This document shows positions 18,003 through 26,830 of a DNA stretch of 64,000 nucleotides, piece after piece (position 1 is the first letter of the stretch; each line of letters begins with the position of its first letter). Made by a program: the position numbers and the translations under genes. Origin of the DNA: a bacterium EF100-94H03 bin56 (GTDB lineage Bacteria > Pseudomonadota > Alphaproteobacteria > SP197); NCBI GenBank assembly GCA_002238685.1, contig MPMV01000010.1:54868-118867 (forward strand), written 5' to 3'. The notes beneath the pieces were generated by a model, which saw only the letters and a program-made list of their open reading frames with translations, made no database searches and was not told the origin of the DNA.

Positions 18003-19103
18003 CTAGATGCCGGCCTGGACCTCCTCCCACATGGTGATCAGGCGGTCACGTTCGGGAATCGCCTTGAAGAAGATACCCTTGCTCAACAGGGAGACCGGAT
18101 CGCTGAGGCCGTTGGCTGCGAGAATCCCGTCGCTGACCAGCGGGTAGGTGTTGCGGTTGGCATGCCCGTAACCATAGAGCTCGACCAGTGCCTTGCCAGC
18201 CTGGGGATCGAGCATTGCGTTCATGTAGGCATAGGCCAGGTCCTCGTCGCCCGCACCGTCAGAGTTGAGAACCAGGCCGCACATCCAGGGCAGGACCGGA
18301 TCGACGATCCTGAGTTCCACGCCCTGCTCGGCCAGAGGCGGGATCGACTGTGTCCAGATGTAGGAAGCGGCAACCTCACCGGACGCCATGGCCTGCTCGT
18401 ACTCCGAAATGGTCGACCACAGGAAACGGGCATTCGATACAATCTGACGCCAGATGTCGGGCAACCGGGCGATTTCATCCTCGGTTGGCTCGAAAGGATC
18501 GGCGAAGCCACCGATTACCCCGCCTACGGCGACCGCCTCGTCGATCTGCGAACCGCACGAGACCCTGCCCTTGAACGCCGGATCGACGAGCAACGAGAAG
18601 CCTTGATCCCCCGGATCGATGAGCGCCGGATTGTAGGCGACAGCCGTGTAGCCGAACTCCCACGGCATGAAATAGGCTTCGCCGTCCACGACAAGCCCCT
18701 CGAACTCCAGCAGGCTGGGAATGATTTCATCCCAACGCTCGATGCGGGAGGTATCGATCGGCTTGATAACGCCGGCGTCGCGCCAACGGCCTATCGAACC
18801 AACACAGGGATGCGAGAGGTCGGGTCGAAAGCCTGCCCGAATCTTCTGCAACGCCTCTTCTTCGTCGGCAAAGAACGTAAACTCCGGGCTGCCGCCGGTT
18901 GCGGCGGTGTATTCGGGATGGAACTCGGGGAGTTCATAGCCACCCCACTCGTAGAGCACCAGATCGGAAGCGCGAACCTGGCTTGCGAACATCGGCACGG
19001 CTGCCAATGACAATCCTGAAGCTGCGAGTGCCTTGTTCAATGAGCGGCGGTCGAACGCGCCACTTCCGAAGAAATCGAAATTCCGAATTGGAGACATTGA
19101 CAC
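18003..19103 (-). CDS. PotD-like ABC substrate-binding protein (orphan, Tat signal)
   Basis: Periplasmic binding protein of 366 residues in the polyamine/iron (SBP_bac_1/8) class, unrelated to the family 5 binding proteins elsewhere here. A twin-arginine type signal (FDRRSLNKAL, Arg19-Arg20) and hydrophobic core end near SQVRASD. The mature start VLYEWGGYELPEFHPEYTAATG is typical of PotD-like proteins. No permease or ATPase of the Pot type lies beside it. It must work with a transporter encoded elsewhere or has lost its partners. It is 39 bases upstream of the PhyH-like gene start region on the same strand. Confidence 0.9.
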   Translation of the reverse strand: MSMSPIRNFDFFGSGAFDRRSLNKALAASGLSLAAVPMFASQVRASDLVLYEWGGYELPEFHPEYTAATGGSPEFTFFADEEEALQKIRAGFRPDLSHPCVGSIGRWRDAGVIKPIDTSRIERWDEIIPSLLEFEGLVVDGEAYFMPWEFGYTAVAYNPALIDPGDQGFSLLVDPAFKGRVSCGSQIDEAVAVGGVIGGFADPFEPTEDEIARLPDIWRQIVSNARFLWSTISEYEQAMASGEVAASYIWTQSIPPLAEQGVELRIVDPVLPWMCGLVLNSDGAGDEDLAYAYMNAMLDPQAGKALVELYGYGHANRNTYPLVSDGILAANGLSDPVSLLSKGIFFKAIPERDRLITMWEEVQAGI

Positions 19104-19392
19104 CTCCTGTGCTCTGTTCCCCCATCATGACAATCCGCCTGAGGGTGATTAACGCACCGATTCAGGAAGGGATCAAGCGGAATGGAGTGTCGAGCGGCAA
19201 CGCAACGAGCCTCGCCACCATTGCAGTGTGACCGGCATTGATCCCCGTTGAAAGGAGTTTGCATTCGTTCAACCAGAACGGTTCAGCCGGTTGGCCTACG
19301 GTCCAAATGGGCCCACTGTCGGCGGCAGCCGACCCGGAACGAACCGCACATGAGCGATGTTTCGGGGTGTTGCGACGTGAATGGGAAACGCG

Positions 19393-20364
19393 TCAGACGG
19401 GCCGTTCGCCGGCCACCACTGCGCGCCGCATGATTCTCGGATGGCCGCGATAGTCGTTGTGGGCGTAGTGCAGGGTACAGCGGTTATCCCAGATAACGAG
19501 TGTCCCCGGCTGCCAGCGAATGCGGCAGGTGAACTCCGGAATGCTGCCGTGGGCCGCGAGCGCATTCATCAGGGGGCGGCTCTCGGATTCGGTCCGTCCC
19601 TCGAAGTTCGATGAAAATCCGGAGTTGACGTAGAGCGCCTTGTGCCCCGTAACCGGATGAGTGCGTGCGACGGGATGAATGCTCACGAGATCCTCGTGTC
19701 CCGGCGGAACGCTGACGGGCGTGGACGTGACGGCTGTGGAGCCCCTGGAGCGGGAGTGGTCACCGAAACCCCTGGCCGTGGAGTGTTCCAGGCGAAGACC
19801 GTCCAACGCCGCGCGCACGTCGTCCGGCAGCGTGCTCCAGGCCAGATACTGGTTGGCGAAGCTGGTGTCACCGCCGACCGGCGGCGCCGTCACGCAGTAA
19901 AGCAGGGTGTAGGCAGGCGGCTTCGCGAAGGTACTCGAATCGGTGTGCCAGGAGCCGCCGAAGTTGTTGATGTCGCCGGCTTCACTGACGAGTTCGGTGA
20001 GTTCGGGGTAGCCATCCATTGGCCTGGCATAAGGCCAGGGCTCGACGATGCCGAAGCGGCGGGCAAAGGTGATCTGGTCGACCGGTTCGAGCGACTGGTC
20101 GCGAAACGCCAGCACCAGGTGATCGGCGATCGCCCGCTCGATCTCGCGAAAGGCCGCGTCCGACAGGTTCGCAAGACTGACGCCGACGATCTCCGCCCCG
20201 AGGGCGCCGGTGAGAGGGGCAAGCCGGAAATGTTCGTAGTGTGCCGGAGCGGCCTGAGGCGGATGCAGCACGGCGTCCTGCATGTCGCAAGCCAAAGGAT
20301 GGCACAGGACCGGAAGGGGCCGGAGACGGTGCGTTTCAGACATGGAACCCGGTTGATCGTTCAC
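19393..20364 (-). CDS. TauD/TfdA-family Fe(II)/2-oxoglutarate dioxygenase
   Basis: Oxygenase of about 323 residues. The iron ligands are His140 and Asp142 (SWHTDSSTF) and His299 in NRCTLHYAHNDY. The 2-oxoglutarate-binding arginine lies in RIMRR near the end. The family includes taurine, 2,4-D and gamma-butyrobetaine/trimethyllysine type hydroxylases. In this N-methyl-compound context the last group is a plausible but unproven relative. The longest start (GTG 20364) has no clear ribosome site; ATG 20343 is also possible. Confidence 0.9.
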   Translation of the reverse strand: MNDQPGSMSETHRLRPLPVLCHPLACDMQDAVLHPPQAAPAHYEHFRLAPLTGALGAEIVGVSLANLSDAAFREIERAIADHLVLAFRDQSLEPVDQITFARRFGIVEPWPYARPMDGYPELTELVSEAGDINNFGGSWHTDSSTFAKPPAYTLLYCVTAPPVGGDTSFANQYLAWSTLPDDVRAALDGLRLEHSTARGFGDHSRSRGSTAVTSTPVSVPPGHEDLVSIHPVARTHPVTGHKALYVNSGFSSNFEGRTESESRPLMNALAAHGSIPEFTCRIRWQPGTLVIWDNRCTLHYAHNDYRGHPRIMRRAVVAGERPV

Positions 20365-20662
20365 CTTCGATCGCCACGCCGGTCATGTGCGCCTTCCAGA
20401 AGGGCTGGAGCGCGTGCGTCGGGATCTGCGCCGCATGGCGGCAAGGGAGGATGTAGTGGAACAGCTGAGCATCGTTGTCCCATCCGGCTGGAACGGTCTG
20501 TCGCCTGACACGAGAAAAAGACCCTGCAACTCCGACTGACAACCAGGATTTGCCGAACAACCCCTGAAGACCCGAGTATGGACAAGATTCCGGAAGCCTT
20601 CCATCGGTTCTCACCGGCTCATCCGCTCCGAATGTTCAGAAACTCGCCGAGCTCCTGGTGAA

Positions 20663-20826
20663 AGCCGGCAGACGAAGACCGTGTGCTCCGCATCATCCAT
20701 GGCCCTTGCGAGGACTTCGGGGAAAGTCGTTCGGTCCGCCTGTCGCGGGCGCCAAGCTTACGGACCGCCTCTGGCAACACCTCAAAGGGCCCGGTGATCA
20801 AGGATGGCATCGTCATGGTCCTCTCC
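20663..20826 (-). pseudogene. second, shorter remnant of the M29-like gene
   Basis: The minus strand reads GEDHDDAILDHRAL with stops and then PEVLARAMDDAEHTVFVCRL in another frame. These correspond to GEDHRRAFFDTRVC and PDEVAHVIDRMDHTIFVSRL of the intact protein at 42499-43578, and to GEDHEDAFLDPRVC of the remnant at 9845-10269. At DNA level the two remnants share runs such as TCCTTGATC-CCGGG. It sits 17 bases past the stop of the flavoenzyme gene. Confidence 0.72.
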
Positions 20827-20842
20827 GCCTGTCTCCGGGAGG

Positions 20843-22915
20843 CTAGCTGCTGGCTATCGCGTATGTGCCGCCGCCCGGTTCGACGCGCACGACGGGGTCC
20901 TTGACGTCGAGTTCGCGGGCGTAGCGATGTCCCGATGCCACTGCATGGACGATCGCGCCTGGCGCATGGAGATCGCCGATACATCGGATACTCTTGATAC
21001 CGGCGGCCTTGACGTCATGCGCCCGTTCGGCGAGCGCCCTTGCGAGATCATCGACCGGCGTGCGCGTGCCGACAACGACCAGAGTATCGCAGGCCAGTTT
21101 ACGTGAGGTGCCGCCGTAGACACAGGCGAGTTCGGCGCCACGGCCATCGATCGCGACAAGACGATGGGCCGTCACGACCTCGATCCCGCACTCCAGCAGG
21201 CGCACCATGATCCTGTGCTGTTCATCGGTGAAGGCTGTCCAGGGCGAGACGACCGGAGCGGATGTGACGAGGCTGACCTTGTGGCCGTCACGCGCCAGTT
21301 TCTCGGCGATCACGCCGCCCATGTAGTAGGGATCGAGATCAAGAACGAGCACGGCGCCCGAGGACATGCGGCCGTCCATGATGTCATCGGGCGTCATGGT
21401 CTCGACCGACACCTCTGTTTCACCGCCGTCGGGGCTTTCCGGCAAATCGACCGTCCAGCGCGCTCCGGTGGCCAGCACGACCCTGGTGGCGCCGAGTTCC
21501 ACGACATCGTCGGCAGCAAGACGGCTTTCGCGATAGACTTCGACATGGCGCATGGTCTCGAGGCGGCCGAGCCGCCAGGAGCTGACGCGGCTCCAGGCGG
21601 AAAGACCCGGCAAGCGGCTTTCCCGGATGACCCGTCCACCAAGGTCCCTGCCCGCCTCGGCCAGCGTCACCCGATATCCGCGCTGGCCAAGGGCGCGGGC
21701 GCACTCCAGGCCAGCCGGTCCCGCGCCCACCACGAGGACACTGCCGTCACTGCCCCTTGTCGGGATCTGCTCGGGATGCCAGCCACGGCGCCATTCCTCG
21801 CCCATGGTCGGGTTCTGGGTGCAGCGGATCGGCACGCCCTCGGCATAGGTCGCCACGCAGACATTGCACCCGATGCACTCTCGGATTTCGTCGATCCGGC
21901 CTTCCTCGATCTTCCTCGGCAGAAACGGATCGGCGATGGACGGCCGTGCCGCGCCGATCAGGTCGAGGACGCCATCGCGAACCTGGCGAACCATGGTGTC
22001 GGGCGAAGTGAAGCGACCGACACCGACGACCGGTTTGCCGGTCTTCGCCTTGACGTAACGGATGAAGGGTTCGTGGTACGCCTCCCCGGCAAAGCGCGAC
22101 GTGACGCCATCGTCGGTAAAGCCCAGCTTGACATCCCACAGGTCGGGCAAGTCGCCGATCAGGTCCAGGAGAGCTTCGCCCTCGACCTCACCCCGGAAAC
22201 CCCGGGCGCCCATGTTTTCTTCGGCGGTGAGCCGCACGGCGACCGCACAGTCATCGCCGACGGCATCTCGCGTGATCTCGATCATCTCGCGCAGCAGGCG
22301 TGCACGGTTCTCGAAAGTCCCGCCATAGCTGTCGGTTCGCTTGTTGTAGCGAGACAGCAGAAACTGGAACGGCAGGTATCCCATGCCGGCATAGACGTAA
22401 ACGATGTCGAAACCTGCCGAGCGCGCCCTCTTCGCTGCGTCGCGTTGCCACGAAAGAAGGTGAGCGATATCGGACCTGTCCATCGTTCGCGGCTGGATCG
22501 GATGAGTGACCCAGACCGGCTCGCCGATTCCGGAGGGAGACAGCGGCGCCTCGCGTGTCACCTTGTTGGCGACCACGCCACCGCCATGCCACAGTTCGAC
22601 GCCGGCCAGCGCGCCGTGAGCGTGAACCGCATCGACCATGATTGCCTGGGCCTTGATGTCGGCGTCGTTCCACAGGCTTGAGAACGGATAGTGCCGATCG
22701 TCGGATGTCGGATGAATCGAGCAGTAGCCCGTGCACACGACTGCCCAGCCACCCTCGGCCTTGACCGCGCGAATTCCGGCGCGCGTGTTGGCCATGGCGC
22801 AGCCGGTGCCCGTGGCGTGCGGCACCTGGTAGAAGCGGTTCTTCGCCGTTACCGGCCCGATCGCCACCGGTTCGAAGAGGATGTCGTAGCGAGAATCGCG
22901 TGTCGTCGATGTCAT
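20843..22915 (-). CDS. trimethylamine-dehydrogenase-like FMN/4Fe-4S oxidoreductase
   Basis: Flavoenzyme of 690 residues with the layout of trimethylamine, dimethylamine and histamine dehydrogenases. An old-yellow-enzyme barrel (1-340) comes first, then a 4Fe-4S site (Cys347, 350, 353 and 365; ECIGCNVC...RCTQNP), then an ADP-binding domain starting VLVVGAGPAGLECARAL. Much of it matches Methylophilus trimethylamine dehydrogenase as I recall it. However, the covalent-FMN cysteine position is Ala34 (VPHATGTG) and the active-site His of YGAHSY is replaced in YAGMGY. A cage tryptophan (CISRW) is Tyr in CVATY. The fold and cofactors are clear; the amine substrate is probably not trimethylamine. It heads its own minus-strand unit, divergent from the 23.3-kb importer. 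Confidence 0.92.
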   Translation of the reverse strand: MTSTTRDSRYDILFEPVAIGPVTAKNRFYQVPHATGTGCAMANTRAGIRAVKAEGGWAVVCTGYCSIHPTSDDRHYPFSSLWNDADIKAQAIMVDAVHAHGALAGVELWHGGGVVANKVTREAPLSPSGIGEPVWVTHPIQPRTMDRSDIAHLLSWQRDAAKRARSAGFDIVYVYAGMGYLPFQFLLSRYNKRTDSYGGTFENRARLLREMIEITRDAVGDDCAVAVRLTAEENMGARGFRGEVEGEALLDLIGDLPDLWDVKLGFTDDGVTSRFAGEAYHEPFIRYVKAKTGKPVVGVGRFTSPDTMVRQVRDGVLDLIGAARPSIADPFLPRKIEEGRIDEIRECIGCNVCVATYAEGVPIRCTQNPTMGEEWRRGWHPEQIPTRGSDGSVLVVGAGPAGLECARALGQRGYRVTLAEAGRDLGGRVIRESRLPGLSAWSRVSSWRLGRLETMRHVEVYRESRLAADDVVELGATRVVLATGARWTVDLPESPDGGETEVSVETMTPDDIMDGRMSSGAVLVLDLDPYYMGGVIAEKLARDGHKVSLVTSAPVVSPWTAFTDEQHRIMVRLLECGIEVVTAHRLVAIDGRGAELACVYGGTSRKLACDTLVVVGTRTPVDDLARALAERAHDVKAAGIKSIRCIGDLHAPGAIVHAVASGHRYARELDVKDPVVRVEPGGGTYAIASS

Positions 22916-23233
22916 GACAGCCCCACTGCCTCACAGGACCAGTAAGCGACAACGGTGGTTACGGTTCATCAAGAGGCAAAGCCAACATGATGTCGAGTCC
23001 CGGAACGGGGATCGGGTATCCGGGTGCACAAGGGTATGCGTGGATCATGCGGAGGCGTTCGTCGACGAGATCAACGATGCCGCGGTCCCTCCCCTGCCGG
23101 CAGTCCTCGCTGAAGAACCGCGCGGAACCATGGCGTGCCGCAATGAGGAGGTTTCACGAACCGACCCCCTGAAAATCGTCCTATCACTGTTGTCTGCATT
23201 GTCCTTGAATCGTGTCACCAAGCCCCTACAATG
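22916..23233. other. divergent intergenic region upstream of flavoenzyme and importer operons
   Basis: About 320 bases without a gene between the two divergent starts. It must contain the minus-strand promoter of the flavoenzyme gene. No clear promoter hexamers stand out. The palindromic site of the importer promoter lies at its right end. Confidence 0.5.
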
Positions 23234-23243
23234 TGTGATCACA
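23234..23243 (+). promoter_or_regulatory. palindromic operator TGTGATCACA (site 1, importer operon)
   Basis: A perfect 10-bp palindrome followed by G, TT and the -35-like TTGAAT. The same palindrome with the same placement before a TTGAnn hexamer occurs at 35637-35648 and 37004-37015 and nowhere else that I found in the window. The start codon of the binding protein is 62 bases downstream. The likely binder is the GntR/FCD regulator encoded at the end of this operon, which is inference. Confidence 0.7.
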
Positions 23244-23305
23244 GTTTTGAATTAACCGTGCCATTGCCCCACACGGGCGGCCCTGTGACTGAAGAGGAAG
23301 CAACC

Positions 23306-24904
23306 ATGTCGAAGATCGACTACTTGACTGATTTGTTCGTCCAGCGGCGCATTTCGCGACGTGAGTTTTCCGGCCGCATGGCCGCTGCCGGAGTCGGCGC
23401 TTCGGTCCTTCCGGGCCTGATCACGAGCGCCGCCAGGGCGCAATCGCCGGCAAGAGGTGGCCGCCTCACGATTGGCGTCGAGGCAGCGCAAAACATCGAT
23501 TCGCTCGATCCGACAGCGTTCTACTCGACCTCCGACATCCTGCGCGGGTTTTCGGTCTATGACCTCATGGTCAACCGCGGCCCCGATCTGCGTCCGATTC
23601 CCTGGCTCGCCACAGGCTGGGACGTCAGCGACGACGCTACCGAGTGGACCTTCGAACTGCGCAAGGGCGTCACCTTTCACAGCGGCAAGACATTCAATGC
23701 CGACGATGTCATCTTCTCCTTTGCTCGCCACCTGACGGAGGACTCGGAATCGCCTGCCAAGGCCTATCTGGGGCAGATCGTCGAGATGACGAAGGACGGC
23801 GATCACGTCGTCAAGTTCAGGTTGTCCTCGCCCAATGCGGATTTCCCCATCGTGCTGAGCGATACGCGCGTCCATGTCTCCCAGGAGGGCTGGACCGACT
23901 TCAGGGACAACACGTCCGGCACGGGACCGTTCAAGGTCAAGGATTTTCAGGCCGGTTTGAGCTATGTCTTCGAGCGTAACGGTGACTATTGGGGTGATGA
24001 CGGACCCTGGGTTGACGAAATCGAGACGGTGGCGATCGGCGATCCGACGGCGCGGACCAACGCGCTGTTGTCCGACGACATCAACGTGTTGCTCTATCTC
24101 GATCCCAAGGCGGTCGGTCTGATTGACCAGCGCGACGACGTCAAGGTGCTGAACTCGAAAAGCGCCTCGTTCCTCAACATCGCCATGATGCTCGACCGCG
24201 AGCCGACGAGCGATCCCGACTTTCGCCTGGCGATGAAGTATGCCATCGACCGTGAAGCGATCATCAACAACGTGATGAAGGGGTTCGCTCATGTCGGCAA
24301 CGATCACCCGATCTCGCCGATCGATCCCTACTACTGCGATGACATCGAACAGCGAGTCTATGATCCGGACAAGGCCAGGTTCCATTTTCAGAAAGCCGGG
24401 CTCGAGGGCACGCCCATCGATTTCTATGCCTCCGACGTGCCGGGCCAGGGCGGCCTTGCCGCCGGCCAGGTCTTCCAGGAATCGGCGCGGGCCGCGGGTA
24501 TCGATATCAACCTGATCCAGCCGCCGGCCGACACCTACTGGCAGACCGCGTGGCTGGTGAAGCCCATGTGCGTTTCCGGTTGGGACGGACGGCCCGTGCC
24601 CGATCTCATCCTGTCGATCGCCTTTGCCGGCGGCGCCTCGTACAACGAGACGGCGTGGAACAACCCGGACTTCGACAGGATCATGGTCGAAGCGCGTGGT
24701 GTCACCGATTTCAACAAGCGCAAGGAGATGTATTGCGAGCTGCAACGCATGCTCCAGGACGACGGCGGCCATATCACCATGGCGTTCAGCGACTACATGG
24801 ATGCCACCCGAACTGAAGTTCAGGGTATCGTGCCGCACCCTTCCGGGCCGCTCGGTTTCTACCAGATGGCCCGCACTGCGTGGATTGAAAGCGTCGAGAG
24901 CTGA
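23306..24904 (+). CDS. ABC transporter substrate-binding protein, family 5 (Tat-exported)
   Basis: Periplasmic binding protein of 532 residues. It has a twin-arginine signal ([10 protein letters not shown], Arg18-Arg19) with cleavage near SAARAQS. The mature protein has [19 protein letters not shown] and [13 protein letters not shown]. It is paralogous along its length to 4064-5650 (shared ending [13 protein letters not shown] versus SAGLLYEEIW differs, so ligands may differ). The start at 23306 is set by the GAAGAGGAAG ribosome site; an upstream in-frame start would overlap the operator. It is first in the operon with two permeases, a fused ATPase and a GntR regulator. Confidence 0.95.
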   Translation: MSKIDYLTDLFVQRRISRREFSGRMAAAGVGASVLPGLITSAARAQSPARGGRLTIGVEAAQNIDSLDPTAFYSTSDILRGFSVYDLMVNRGPDLRPIPWLATGWDVSDDATEWTFELRKGVTFHSGKTFNADDVIFSFARHLTEDSESPAKAYLGQIVEMTKDGDHVVKFRLSSPNADFPIVLSDTRVHVSQEGWTDFRDNTSGTGPFKVKDFQAGLSYVFERNGDYWGDDGPWVDEIETVAIGDPTARTNALLSDDINVLLYLDPKAVGLIDQRDDVKVLNSKSASFLNIAMMLDREPTSDPDFRLAMKYAIDREAIINNVMKGFAHVGNDHPISPIDPYYCDDIEQRVYDPDKARFHFQKAGLEGTPIDFYASDVPGQGGLAAGQVFQESARAAGIDINLIQPPADTYWQTAWLVKPMCVSGWDGRPVPDLILSIAFAGGASYNETAWNNPDFDRIMVEARGVTDFNKRKEMYCELQRMLQDDGGHITMAFSDYMDATRTEVQGIVPHPSGPLGFYQMARTAWIESVES

Positions 24905-25018
24905 GGCTGACCGCTGCTCTTTGCCTGTAACGCGCCACCGCGGGGGCTCGCTTCCGCGGTGGCCGTTCCATGGTAGTCTGGAGATGGCAAGGAACGGGGA
25001 GCGCGCGAAGCACGATCC

Positions 25019-25972
25019 ATGAACATCCTCAGCGTCATCGTGCAGCGTTTGGGGCTGGGCATTCTGACCGTGCTGATCGTCTCGATCCTGGTCTTTGTCG
25101 GCACCGAGATTCTGCCCGGTGATGTCGCCTATGCCATCCTGGGGCAAGGAGCGACGCCGGAACTGGTCGCCAACATCCAGGAACGGCTGGGTCTCGATGA
25201 GCCGGCCCACCTGCGGTACCTCGCCTGGCTGGGTGAACTGTTGCGCGGTGATCTCGGCACCTCCCTGACGAATGGGGCGGTCCTGAACGATGTCATCGGC
25301 GAGCGCATTGGCAACACGGTTCTGCTGGCCGTCGTCACGGCGGCGATTGCCGTGCCGCTCTCGATCGTGCTTGGCCTGGTCGCCTCGACCCGACCCGACA
25401 GCGCGATTGACCGGCTGATCTCGACCTCGACCCTGGCGCTCATTTCCGTTCCCGATTTCCTGATTGCAGTCCTTCTGGTGTCCCTGTTTGCCGTTCAGCT
25501 CGGCTGGTTGCCGGCGATTGCCAACCTGAACCGCGTCGATGGCTTTCTCGAATACGCGCGCGTTCTCGCCCTGCCGGTTGCCGCGCTCTCCTTCACCGTC
25601 ATGGCGCACATGGCGCGGATGACGCGCAGCGCTGTCCTGAACGTGCTGACCTCGTCGCCGATAGAAATGGCGATCCTCAAGGGCGTGCCGAAATGGCGGG
25701 TCATCCTGGTGCATGCGCTACCCAACGCCATTGCGCCGATCGTCAACGTCATTGCGCTCAACCTTGCCTACCTCATCACCGGCATTGTCGTGATCGAGTC
25801 CATGTTCAATTTTCCAGGCGTTGGCAGGCTGATGGTTGAAGGAGTGACGACGCGTGATATCCCCTTGGTGCAGGCCGCGGCGATGATCTTCTGCTCGACC
25901 TATGTCGTACTGAACCTGGCTGCCGACATCATCTCGCTGATCGCCAACCCGCGCGTCAGGCACCCGAAATAG
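25019..25972 (+). CDS. Dpp/Opp-type ABC transporter permease (DppB family)
   Basis: Inner-membrane permease of 317 residues. Conserved N-terminal segment LGLGILTVLIVSILVFVG and LPGDVAYAILGQGAT are followed by five further hydrophobic helices. The EAA loop is EMAILKGVPKWRVILVHALP. The 114-base gap after the binding protein gene has a GC-rich segment (CCACCGCGG...CCGCGGTGG, about 24940-24963) that can form a hairpin, as often seen after binding-protein genes. The stop is directly followed by the next ATG. Confidence 0.95.
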   Translation: MNILSVIVQRLGLGILTVLIVSILVFVGTEILPGDVAYAILGQGATPELVANIQERLGLDEPAHLRYLAWLGELLRGDLGTSLTNGAVLNDVIGERIGNTVLLAVVTAAIAVPLSIVLGLVASTRPDSAIDRLISTSTLALISVPDFLIAVLLVSLFAVQLGWLPAIANLNRVDGFLEYARVLALPVAALSFTVMAHMARMTRSAVLNVLTSSPIEMAILKGVPKWRVILVHALPNAIAPIVNVIALNLAYLITGIVVIESMFNFPGVGRLMVEGVTTRDIPLVQAAAMIFCSTYVVLNLAADIISLIANPRVRHPK

Positions 25973-26830
25973 ATGGTCGAACATGCCGCCACAGCGCTTC
26001 GCGAATTCAGGCGCGACTTGACGCCGACGGCCACGTTGTGCCTGTTGATCCTCAGTCTGATCCTGCTTGCTGCGATCCTGGCGCCTTTCCTGGCACCCTA
26101 CAGGGAAGGCGAGATCCTGACGACCGGCAGCTTCGTGTCGCCAGGCGAGGGTTTGTTGCTGGGCAGCGACTACCTGGGGCGTGACCTCTTCTCCCGGTTG
26201 TTCTACGGCCTCAGGCTGACCGTCGCCGTTTCTTTCATGATCGCCATTCTGGCTTTCCTCGTCGGCTGCAGCCTGGGCTTTCTGGCCGCTGTCCTCGGTG
26301 GCCGGTTCGACATGCTGATCAGCCGTCTGGTCGACGCCCTCATCGCTTTCCCGGCGATCATGCTGGCGCTGATCGTGCTCACCGCGCTCGGGCCGTCGAT
26401 CCCGGTTCTTGTCGTCACAATCGCCTTTATCGATTCGACCCGGGTCTTCCGGGTTGCCCGGGCACTCGGCGTCGACATCGTGGTCCAGGACTACATCGAG
26501 GCCGCGACCGTGCGTGGCGAGCGGTTTGGCTGGCTGATGTGGCATGAAATCCTGCCCAACGCCCTGGTCCCGCTGGCGGCGGAGTTCGGTATCCGCTTCA
26601 CCTATGCGATCCTGTTCATCTCTGCACTGAGCTTCCTCGGCCTTGGCGTCCAGCCGCCACAGGCGGACCTGGGCGTCCTGATCCGGGAGAACATGCAGGG
26701 CCTCCTCTACGGTACGTTCTCGCCGATCTATCCGGCGCTCTGCATTGCCGCGATCACCGTCAGCATCAATCTCCTGGTCGACTGGTATCTGCGGCGCAAC
26801 GACGCCAGCTCGCCGGAAGATCTCCAGTGA
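25973..26830 (+). CDS. Dpp/Opp-type ABC transporter permease (DppC family)
   Basis: Inner-membrane permease of 285 residues. The segment LGSDYLGRDLFSRLFYGLRL precedes the transport domain, and the EAA loop reads ATVRGERFGWLMWHEILPNA. It begins on the base after the upstream permease stop and overlaps the ATPase gene by 4 bases (ATGA), so translation is coupled. It is shorter than the paralogue at 864-1778, which carries an extra periplasmic stretch. Confidence 0.95.
   Translation: MVEHAATALREFRRDLTPTATLCLLILSLILLAAILAPFLAPYREGEILTTGSFVSPGEGLLLGSDYLGRDLFSRLFYGLRLTVAVSFMIAILAFLVGCSLGFLAAVLGGRFDMLISRLVDALIAFPAIMLALIVLTALGPSIPVLVVTIAFIDSTRVFRVARALGVDIVVQDYIEAATVRGERFGWLMWHEILPNALVPLAAEFGIRFTYAILFISALSFLGLGVQPPQADLGVLIRENMQGLLYGTFSPIYPALCIAAITVSINLLVDWYLRRNDASSPEDLQ

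Noticed and set aside
17049..19010. 653-codon open frame on the plus strand
   Set aside because: It runs opposite the PhyH-like and PotD-like genes, which have clear motifs on the minus strand.
23252..25714. Very long open frame (820 codons) on the minus strand
   Set aside because: It lies entirely opposite the binding-protein and permease genes, has a low-complexity Arg/Gly/Asp-rich composition and no family motif; it is a by-product of GC-rich codon use.
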